Below are positions 1-6,329 of a stretch of 6,589 nt of DNA, piece by piece. Each line of letters opens with the position of its first letter. Within the stretch, counting starts at the first letter, position 1. The notes beneath the pieces were generated by a model. That model worked only from the letters and a program-made list of their open reading frames with translations, was not told the DNA's origin and did not search any database. The DNA comes from an uncultured Caldilinea sp. (GTDB taxonomy: Bacteria; Chloroflexota; Anaerolineae; Caldilineales; Caldilineaceae), in assembly GCA_937928035.1 (NCBI GenBank), contig CALFWA010000260.1, positions 1 through 6,589 of the forward strand. The letters run 5' to 3'. The position numbers and the translations under genes were made by a program.

Positions 1-52
1 CCGCTAATTGGCCCAGCCCGTCTGCCGAGCCGGTGATGAAGATTCTTGCCAT
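1..52 (-). CDS. Short-chain dehydrogenase/reductase, N-terminal fragment cut by window edge
   Basis: Only the first 17 codons are inside the window: MARIFITGSADGLGQLA, then the gene runs off the left edge. A hydrophobic beta strand (ARIFIT) followed at once by TGSADGLG matches the TGxxxGxG dinucleotide-binding motif that opens classical short-chain dehydrogenases (Rossmann fold, NAD(P)-dependent, usually about 250 residues). The ATG at 52 puts this motif exactly where the family has it. A G-rich stretch (GATGGGGG) lies about 10 bases upstream but is a poor ribosome binding site. The substrate cannot be told from so little. Downstream of a damaged region, the gene itself could be intact or not. 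An NAD-dependent epimerase (motif GxxGxxG) is less likely because the glycine spacing fits the dehydrogenase pattern. Confidence 0.7.
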   Translation of the reverse strand, partial: MARIFITGSADGLGQLA

Positions 53-108
53 CTTCGCTGGACCCCCATCTTTTCAGTCAGAAAGTCGGGGAATAAACCA
101 CTAAGTAA

Positions 109-195
109 CACCAAGACACCAAGACACAAAGGACACTCAAAAGACAGTAAAAGACACGAAATTCTCTTGTTTCTTAGTGTCTTCGCGCCTTGGTG
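109..195. repeat. Imperfect inverted repeat, CACCAAGACAC type
   Basis: The left arm at 109-131 (CACCAAGACACCAAGACACA plus AAG) and the reverse complement of 173-195 agree at 19 of 23 positions. The 41 bases between them are A-rich and hold further degenerate copies of AAGACA (AAAAGACAGT, AAAAGACACG). The arms are themselves built from a short near-repeat, CCAAGACA. Elements of this look are common between genes in Chloroflexota and some other environmental bacteria as I recall; a transcript could fold into a long hairpin. It lies between the dehydrogenase at the left edge and the oxidoreductase remnant and codes for nothing I can recognise. Confidence 0.7.
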
Positions 196-227
196 GTGAT
201 TTTCTGAACCTCCTCCCTGCGAAACAG

Positions 228-510
228 CTAGAGTTCAGCGACCGCCGGAATGATCTCCTTGCCAAAGGTCTCGAGCGGTGTGATCTTATAGGCATCCGGC
301 ATGTTGAAGATGGCGTGAGTGAACCCCCATCGCCCGCAGCTCCTGAATGCGACGAAGAATGTCCTCCACCGTATCGCCGCCGGAAAGATGCACGGTGCAG
401 AGCGACGTCTTCTCGACCGTGTCGTAATTGCGGCCCAGCGCCTCGCAATGTCGCTTGAGATCGTCGAACGCTTTCTGCATATTCTCCGGCGCCGACCTAT
501 CGATTGCAGC
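228..510 (-). pseudogene. LLM class F420-dependent oxidoreductase, C-terminal fragment with frameshift
   Basis: Two overlapping minus-strand frames together give the C-terminal end of a luciferase-like (LLM) F420-dependent oxidoreductase. The first frame (about 510 down to 325) reads APENMQKAFDDLKRHCEALG, then RNYDTVEKTSL and IQELRAMG. The second (about 325 to 228) reads THAIFNMPDAYKITPLETFG, then KEIIPAVAEL and a stop. In the family these segments run on directly (RHCEAxGRDYDEIEKT ... HxIFNMP ... ITPLExFGxEIIPAV). Removing one base from the G5 run (C5 on the plus strand, 324-328) joins them as LRAMGFTHAIFNMPD. About 95 of the usual 280-330 residues remain. The N-terminal TIM-barrel part with most of the F420 site is absent, and an aldo/keto reductase remnant sits where it should be, so the gene is dead whatever the frameshift means. 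Confidence 0.75.
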
Positions 511-533
511 ATGAAGGATTTTCTTACTATTCC

Positions 534-1083
534 TCAGTAGCGATCGCCCACTATATCGCCCACTACCGTGATTAGGGCCATGGCTTGGTCAATGGCGTGC
601 AGATCTTCTTCCTGCACCTCATGCTCTTCTAAGAACGCCTGGGTCTCGATTTGCTGATGAAACGGATGGCCCTCGATCTGATTCACCGCCGGAACCACTG
701 CGTTATGCACAATCAGGTCCATCAGCCGGTCAGGGTGGAAGTTGCTGACCCCGATGGCGCGGATGCGGCCTTCGCGGTGTAGCTCCTCCATGGCGCGCCA
801 GGAGCAATGCACATCGCCGTAGGGTTGGTGGATCAGATACAGATCGAGGTAGTCCAGTTGCAGCCGTTGCATCGACCGCTCGAACGCCCGTTTGGTCTTT
901 TCGTAGCCGGTGTCTTGAATCCACAGTTTGGTCGTCACGAAAATCTCCTTGCGAGGCACGCCGCTGCGTTTGATGGCGGCGCCGACGGCTGCTTCATTGC
1001 CGCGTGGGCTATCAGGACGCTTCGCACTTCAACCGAGAATACAAACGCCTCTTCGGCGCGCTGCCGCTGCGCGATGTGCAGCG
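534..1083 (-). pseudogene. Aldo/keto reductase, truncated and rearranged
   Basis: The clean frame (959 down to 534) reads PRKEIFVTTKLW, LDYLDLYLIHQPYG, GRIRAIGVSNF and VNQIEGHPFHQQ. These are hallmarks of the NADPH-dependent aldo/keto reductases related to 2,5-diketo-D-gluconate reductase. The catalytic Lys (TTKLW) and His (LIHQP) are kept. Upstream, GNEAAVGAAIKRSG continues the same frame, but before it the match passes into another frame (RAEEAFVFSVEVRSVLIAHA, up to about 1083). The DTA...Y segment with the catalytic Asp and Tyr has lost several bases. At the C-terminus QAFLEEHEVQ runs straight into EEDLHAID, so roughly 100 residues of the barrel are missing, and the tail (VGDIVGDRY) is encoded by a 12-bp tandem duplication. 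The normal family length is 270-280 residues. It cannot be an active enzyme. Confidence 0.8.
543..565. repeat. 12-bp tandem duplication at the 3' end of the aldo/keto reductase remnant
   Basis: ATCGCCCACTA occurs at 543-553 and again at 555-565, a period of 12 bases with one intervening T. On the minus strand it encodes VGDI-VGDR just before the stop of the remnant. The sequence is not part of the normal aldo/keto reductase C-terminus, so it looks like a slippage or repair scar at the junction between two decayed genes. Confidence 0.8.
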
Positions 1084-1103
1084 CCTTCGCGAGACCATGA
1101 TGT

Positions 1104-1165
1104 AAAAAATACGGACAAAGGATGGGGCCATTGGTGGCCTAAAGACGCCTCTTGGCCGCCCATCC
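1104..1165 (-). terminator. Possible intrinsic terminator downstream of the PIN toxin
   Basis: On the minus strand GGATGGgcGGCC (1165-1154) can pair with GGCCCCATCC (1129-1120) with a two-base bulge. A run of six T (plus-strand A6 at 1104-1109) lies about ten bases further on. The loop is about 24 bases and the T run is not flush with the stem, so this is a weak candidate. Its position, 20-80 bases after the repaired toxin stop codon at 1184, fits the end of the toxin-antitoxin transcript. Confidence 0.3.
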
Positions 1166-1183
1166 TCAGTAGCCCTTGTAGGG

Positions 1184-1614
1184 TTATGGTGAGAGCAACT
1201 CGCAGGGGATGTCTAGAAGCTCCGCATTGCGCGCCAATTGTCGATCTGCGGTAACTAGGGGGGGCCTGCGCAAACGCTGCTGTTGCAAGGTGCAGCGCGT
1301 CGGGCGCCTTCAGCGTCAAGTCGAAGCGTCTGATGTACATTTGTGCCTGTTGATAGACGGCGCTGCTCAGACGGAGAGAAATGTACAATCCCTGCGCCAG
1401 ATGACCGGCAAAAAGGGTGACCACTCGCTGAGCGTCAGACAATGATAGGTGGCCGAGACGTTGGCGCAGCGCCAAAGCGCTGAAAAGTTCTATCTGCGCC
1501 AGCTCGCTGACCATCACAGCCGAGGCGGCCAGCAGGCGTTCCTGCGCTATGTCGCTTAGGGGCTCTGGCACGTAATATGCGACCAGCACACCGGTGTCAA
1601 GATAAATCGTACAT
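1184..1614 (-). pseudogene. PIN-domain toxin (VapC-like ribonuclease), two frameshifts
   Basis: With two single-base corrections this reads as a complete 142-residue PIN-domain protein, the usual size for a VapC-type toxin (Mg-dependent RNase). All four acidic positions are visible in the repaired protein: Asp6 (IYLDTG), Glu42 (SELAQIEL), Asp105 (KAPDALHLA) and Asp123 (TADRQLA). The first lesion is an extra T after the ATG at 1614-1612: ATG-T-ACG-ATT-TAT, where MTIYLDTGVLVAYY is expected. The second is a G7 run at 1258-1264 (C7 on the coding strand). With six bases the frame continues as APLVTADRQLARNAELLDIP to a stop at 1184. With seven it misses the fourth Asp and reads unrelated sequence to 1029. 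The ATG overlaps the antitoxin stop by one base (TGATG), a normal translationally coupled arrangement. As read, the toxin is inactive. Confidence 0.8.
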
Positions 1615-1745
1615 CAATAGCGCGCTTTCCAACGTTCGGCGACCACGGTTTCGCTCATCGTCTCTCCCTGCAGAGCAACACTGGCTCGAAACGCCGTCAA
1701 ATCGGGAAATTTTGGGCGTAAACGCCCCGCTTTTATCCGGCCTGA
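1614..1745 (-). pseudogene. Phd/YefM-type antitoxin, C-terminal remnant
   Basis: The frame open from 1745 to the TGA at 1614-1616 reads RLRPKFPDLTAFRAS, VALQGETMSETVVAERW and KARY. This is the C-terminal, toxin-binding half typical of Phd-family antitoxins that pair with PIN toxins (PxxPDLxAFR ... SxTVxxERxxxRY). An in-frame TAG lies just upstream (1746-1748) and no start codon fits. Only about 25 bases separate this remnant from the operator, so the 40-50 residue N-terminal Phd fold, which dimerises and binds DNA, is missing. An ATG at 1656-1658, preceded by AGGGAGAG, could still give the 14-residue peptide MSETVVAERWKARY. The stop overlaps the toxin ATG by one base. This identification rests on the short C-terminal motif and the genetic context, not on a full-length match. 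Confidence 0.6.
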
Positions 1746-1770
1746 CTACAGTTCCTTAGCGGACGCTTCA

Positions 1771-1793
1771 AGTGTACACTATCAGTGTACACT
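1771..1793. promoter_or_regulatory. Tandem palindromic operator of the toxin-antitoxin locus
   Basis: AGTGTACACT occurs at 1771-1780 and 1784-1793. Each copy is a perfect 10-bp palindrome, and the centres are 13 bp apart. The pair sits directly upstream of the antitoxin remnant. YefM of the Phd/YefM family is known to bind palindromes with a TGTACA core, and as I recall P1 Phd uses a GTGTACAC-like site, so this is the expected autoregulatory operator. The protein domain that would bind it is missing from the local antitoxin. Confidence 0.7.
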
Positions 1794-1812
1794 AGGGGAT
1801 AGCCTTGTGTAA
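1784..1812 (-). promoter_or_regulatory. Possible promoter of the toxin-antitoxin locus
   Basis: On the minus strand TTACAC (1812-1807) is followed after 17 bases by TACACT (1789-1784). The -10 candidate lies within the upstream palindrome, and transcription would begin near the second one, so a bound repressor would block it. The -35 match is poor (two of six); the case rests on spacing and on the overlap with the operator. Confidence 0.35.
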
Positions 1813-1836
1813 CCGCCGGAATCGCTAATTTGGGCG

Positions 1837-1863
1837 GCAAGTCACTGCAGGTGGCAGACTTGC
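1837..1863. other. Stem-loop between the dioxygenase and the toxin-antitoxin locus
   Basis: GCAAGTC (1837-1843) and GACTTGC (1857-1863) are perfect inverted copies around a 13-base loop that contains the palindrome CTGCAG. The element starts nine bases after the dioxygenase stop codon at 1872. A second inverted pair, CCGCC at 1813-1817 and GGCGG at 1833-1837, abuts it. No T run follows on the minus strand, so these may be transcript 3' end structures rather than an intrinsic terminator. Confidence 0.45.
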
Positions 1864-1871
1864 TGAATCTT

Positions 1872-2771
<900 letters not shown>

Positions 2772-2883
2772 CGATTGGCTTTTAAGAATCGTTGAACCAG
2801 ATCTTCGGCGTCATCTTACCCTCTGGATGTAATTCCATCATGTGGAAAACATTAGAAAGTTGTAAAAAACGGCCAGCATCTCT

Positions 2884-3747
<864 letters not shown>

Positions 3748-3771
3748 GGTCTGGTTTCTCCTATAGATTCA

Positions 3772-3796
3772 GTGCAAAGGTGCAAAGACGCAAAAG
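3772..3796. repeat. Short tandem GTGCAAAG-type repeat in the leader of the AroE-like gene
   Basis: GTGCAAAG is followed by GTGCAAAG and then by the variant ACGCAAAAG, an 8-base period, in the 130-base gap upstream of the AroE-like gene. The pattern resembles one arm of the inverted repeat near the left end (short AAG/CAC-rich units) without its partner arm. Nothing else in this gap could be identified except a weak CTCAT/ATGAG stem (3803-3822). Confidence 0.5.
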
Positions 3797-3877
3797 AGCG
3801 GCTCTCATGAATTTCAAATGAGTGATACAGAGGGTCATTCTCGTTGAACCCTTCCCGTCGGCCCTTCTGCCCTCTCC

Positions 3878-4960
3878 TCAACTGAGGATCGACTCGATCT
3901 TGCGCTCCATCTCCCGTGCTTCGTCGACGGTGAGCACGCCGGCGATCATCGAGCAGCGGTAGGTCTCTCCCGCGCCAAGCACCTTCACGTTGCCTTTCGC
4001 TTTCTCGGCCGTGTAGCCCTCCGGCTCTGCGGTTGAAGGCAGCACCATCCCTAGCGCATCCTGGTCAGGGGTGCGACAGATCCAGCGCACGCCCTTGTCC
4101 AGCTCCGCAGGGCGATGGGCGATGTAGTCGGCGCTGCCGTCAGGATGCACCTGCATCGTGTGCGCCCATCCGTCGGCGTCGGCCAGGTAGTCGATGAAGA
4201 AAACCACCTCTGGATCAAAGGCCAGGCCCGGTTTGAGCACATTGTGCCGCTCGGGGTGTCGACTCAGCTCCTCCAGAAAAGCGGCGTACTCCGGGCCAGG
4301 TCGCACGTGCGACGGGATGCTTCGACGCACGCGCACGCTTGCCGGCGTGCAGTGCGCGCTGTAGACCAGCCGGCCGTTGTCGACCGGGCGGAAGTTGGCG
4401 TGCGCCATGTACATGTACTCCATCGGCGTACGTTTAAGGTTGGTGACGCTCAGATCGATGGTGAAGAGCGACGATCCGGCGTAGAGTTTGACCAACGGCT
4501 CGGCCTGATAATTAAAGCTGAAGGCGACGGTGTGTTGATAGACGCCGCCGAGTCCGATGTAACTGCCGCGCTCATCCTTGCCGACGACCAGATAAGCGCT
4601 TTTATATGGCGCATTGGGCAGCTCGCCGTGCAACGGATGGGCGTCGCCTGCGGCAGGCACGCCCATCGCCGTGAAGCCGCAGTGGAGCAAAAAGCCGCCG
4701 TAGGTCTCCAGATAGACGCGCGTGGGCCGCGGTTGGTCGAACATCGAGCGCATCGTGATGTTGCGCCCGCGAAAGCTGGCCGACCAGATCTGTTGGCCCT
4801 GGAACGGCAGCAACACCAGCTCGCCCAACTCGTTGCGCAGTCGCAGCGCCGCCACGCCGCTTTCAAAACGGAAGACGCTCGCCTCCAGCGCATCGGCCTC
4901 GACCAGAAGGCGCTCCCGTTCGCCGAACATCGATTCGGTGAGATGAAAATAGGTTGTCAT
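3878..4960 (-). CDS. DUF4432 / aldose 1-epimerase-like protein
   Basis: The product has 360 residues and resembles the galactose-mutarotase-fold proteins grouped as DUF4432. Characteristic segments are LPFQGQQIWSASFRGR near 51-66, PLHGELPNAPYKSAYL around 109-124 with His111, and MAHANFRPVDNGRLVYS from 185 with His187. The C-terminal AGETYRCS has a Glu at 332. In aldose 1-epimerases two His and a late Glu form the sugar-binding and catalytic site, so these are the candidates here. Members are soluble, all-beta and usually encoded with sugar metabolism genes; the substrate is unknown. I start at the ATG at 4960 because GAGG sits seven bases before it; a TTG six codons upstream in the same frame has no better signal. 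There is no signal peptide. The AroE-like gene follows after 130 bases, so co-transcription is possible. Confidence 0.75.
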   Translation of the reverse strand: MTTYFHLTESMFGERERLLVEADALEASVFRFESGVAALRLRNELGELVLLPFQGQQIWSASFRGRNITMRSMFDQPRPTRVYLETYGGFLLHCGFTAMGVPAAGDAHPLHGELPNAPYKSAYLVVGKDERGSYIGLGGVYQHTVAFSFNYQAEPLVKLYAGSSLFTIDLSVTNLKRTPMEYMYMAHANFRPVDNGRLVYSAHCTPASVRVRRSIPSHVRPGPEYAAFLEELSRHPERHNVLKPGLAFDPEVVFFIDYLADADGWAHTMQVHPDGSADYIAHRPAELDKGVRWICRTPDQDALGMVLPSTAEPEGYTAEKAKGNVKVLGAGETYRCSMIAGVLTVDEAREMERKIESILS

Positions 4961-5191
4961 AAAAATCCTCGACGCCAAAAGATGTTGGAATTGTTTTTGG
5001 AAATGGTGGAATTTATTGATGATCGCTGCGCCGTATAGAGTGCGCTGCTATGTACTTTACCATACTTGTCGGATGCGGGCGAGTGCATAGGGGTGTATCG
5101 TTTTGCTCACGGCGGATTGCAGGAAGCGGGTCGCCTCTTCGGTCATTAGGGGGCCAGGTCAACCCTGTGCAGAGAAGAAAGTATGCGAGGC

Positions 5192-5548
5192 TCATGCCGC
5201 CAAGCTCTCCACCAGCGCTGGAACTCCTAGCAGGGCGATAAGCATCCCGGCCGGATGTTGATTCAAACCTAGCGGTTCCGCCAACAAGAGAACGAAGACG
5301 ACCGCTCCTGCGCCAAGCGCCCAGAAGACCCATACTTTGCGTCCTCGCTTCTCTCGCTTCGCTGCCCAGGAGGCCCCCAGGCCGTTGCCTAGCATGATTC
5401 CCAGCGTCATGCCGGCCACGCCCAGCGCCAGGTCGGCCATCCCGCCGCCGGTGAGCCGGCCGATGAGAGCGCCCAGGGCGTAGCCCACCGCCCCCAATAA
5501 AATTGCACCACCTAGTGCACTCAGAAAAACCATCAGGCGAGATTGCAT
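5192..5548 (-). CDS. Small membrane protein with about four helices, unknown function
   Basis: 118 residues, unrecognised. Hydrophobic segments lie at about 6-29, 37-60, 72-92 and 99-115. The first two are glycine-rich (GGAILLGAVGYALGALIG; GVAGMTLGIMLGNGLG), and a basic loop (AAKREKRGRK, 62-71) separates the two halves, probably on the cytoplasmic side. The pattern of two similar glycine-rich helical hairpins recalls small integral membrane proteins of no known role. The start at 5548 is set by AAAGGAG seven bases upstream, a near-perfect ribosome binding site; a longer reading from 5605 would bypass this site and add polar residues. It is preceded by a 15-bp direct repeat and is separated from the next minus-strand gene by about 230 bases, so it is probably its own transcription unit. 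Confidence 0.75.
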   Translation of the reverse strand: MQSRLMVFLSALGGAILLGAVGYALGALIGRLTGGGMADLALGVAGMTLGIMLGNGLGASWAAKREKRGRKVWVFWALGAGAVVFVLLLAEPLGLNQHPAGMLIALLGVPALVESLAA

Positions 5549-5568
5549 CAGGAAACTCCTTTTTGTCG

Positions 5569-5601
5569 GACCAGAACTTATTGAAAGATCAGAGCTTATT
5601 G
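5569..5601. repeat. 15-bp direct repeat upstream of the small membrane protein gene
   Basis: GACCAGAACTTATTG (5569-5583) and GATCAGAGCTTATTG (5587-5601) agree at 13 of 15 positions, with AAA between them (period 18 bases). The pair begins 20 bases before the gene's ATG and just upstream of its ribosome binding site. It could be a binding site for a regulator that uses direct repeats, or a local duplication. No convincing -10/-35 pair was found with it. Confidence 0.65.
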
Positions 5602-5623
5602 CCATCGAATGTTAAGAGCAGTG

Positions 5624-5740
5624 TCATTTAAAAAATAACACATAGGCGACGGGGGCGTCGCGTCCGGCATAGCCGACGCCGTCTCCTTCGAACAGAACGA
5701 AATTGCTCTTTACACCGGACGGAACACTCAACTCCCACAT
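5624..5740 (-). pseudogene. Short C-terminal remnant of an unrecognised protein
   Basis: A 38-codon frame reads MWELSVPSGVKSNF, then VLFEGDGVGYAGRDAPVAY, then VLFFK and a stop. The codons in the second half end mostly in C or G (GAC GGC GTC GGC TAT GCC), like the intact genes nearby, so this looks like real coding sequence. The same frame extends upstream through EIPNF to a TAG, so a start at the ATG is arbitrary and there is no ribosome binding site. I do not recognise the family. It may be the distal end of the damaged gene whose other frame ends at 5728. Confidence 0.4.
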
Positions 5741-6309
5741 AAAATTGGGGATTTCAAACCGGGTTGCGTTCTACACCCAATCGCCAAGGGGATGGAAGTC
5801 GTTGTCCGCTGCGTTCGCCAGAACTGGGGCCGGAGAGCGTTGATAGCATTGTCGTTGCGCAGATGCCCTTCTTTGCCGATGAGATTGTCCGGAGTGCAGG
5901 CGTCGCTGTTGCCTTCGATTCCCAGCGGCATGGATGCGTCGCCGTTCCCGATGACGTTCATCAAAAGAGAACGGCGAGCGGCCGGAGTGAAGGTTTTAGC
6001 ACGACCATGAACGCACTCCTCACCAGTGTAGGCGATTGCTGAATCAATTATAACCGAAGAAGAACTTCTCAAATGTTGCAAGAAATCATCAATGACGCCG
6101 TCTTGGCGAGAGCGTTTGCGCGGCCGATGTTTGTGAACACGGCCAGTGCTCGTGAAGTTGTTGTCGCTGCTTTCGAGAACGGCGCAGAGCGCACTGTTCA
6201 CCGCACGTCGTGGGCAATGCGCTTCAGCTTTGGTATACTTCTGCGCATGAAATTGGATTCGCAGAGAACGACGGCGCATCCATACCCAACGATCCAGCTT
6301 TGCAAACAC
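5728..6309 (-). pseudogene. Unrecognised open frame, possibly a degenerate DDE transposase
   Basis: This frame of 193 codons opens with GTG at 6309 but has no ribosome binding site, and its upstream part overlaps the leader of the formate-tetrahydrofolate ligase gene. Between about 5830 and 6080 codon choice looks coding. IIDSAIAYTGEE, then HGRAKTFTPAARRSL, GNGDASMPLGIEGNSD and LIGKEGHLRNDNAINAL roughly follow the order of segments in IS1634/IS4-type transposases (catalytic Asp strand, HGxSKDxRPDLKQ, IPLxxExxSGNxSD, VADxGxxSxxNIxAL). But the second catalytic Asp is replaced by Lys, the spacing is compressed, and no terminal inverted repeats were found. The transposase reading is a guess; what is supportable is a coding remnant of unknown origin. 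Confidence 0.25.
6211..6239 (+). promoter_or_regulatory. Probable sigma-70-type promoter of the formate-tetrahydrofolate ligase gene
   Basis: TGGGCA (6211-6216, four of six to TTGACA) and TATACT (6234-6239, five of six to TATAAT) are 17 bases apart. Transcription would begin near 6246, leaving a leader of about 85 bases before the ATG. No riboswitch-like or attenuator structure was recognised in the leader. Confidence 0.45.
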
Positions 6310-6329
6310 TCAACGAGGAGAGATGTGGA

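Noticed and set aside
540..547. GCGATCGC octamer (HIP1 motif of cyanobacteria)
   Set aside because: A single copy inside a tandem duplication is expected by chance and says nothing about a cyanobacterial origin.
1029..1183. C-terminal extension of the PIN frame as literally read
   Set aside because: It follows only from the G7 frameshift; the repaired frame ends at 1184 and the extra sequence runs antisense-like into the aldo/keto reductase remnant.
2772..2883. Search for a promoter or terminator between the AroE-like gene and the dioxygenase
   Set aside because: A T6 run follows the AroE-like stop on the minus strand but no stable stem precedes it, and no convincing -10/-35 pair was seen.
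4115..5038. Plus-strand open frame of 307 codons opposite the epimerase-like gene
   Set aside because: An antisense shadow produced by GC-rich third positions of the real gene; no motif or ribosome binding site.
5057..5146. Minus-strand 29-residue frame MTEEATRFLQSAVSK...
   Set aside because: It reads smoothly but has no ribosome binding site, matches nothing I know and overlaps the leader of the epimerase-like gene; too little to call a gene.
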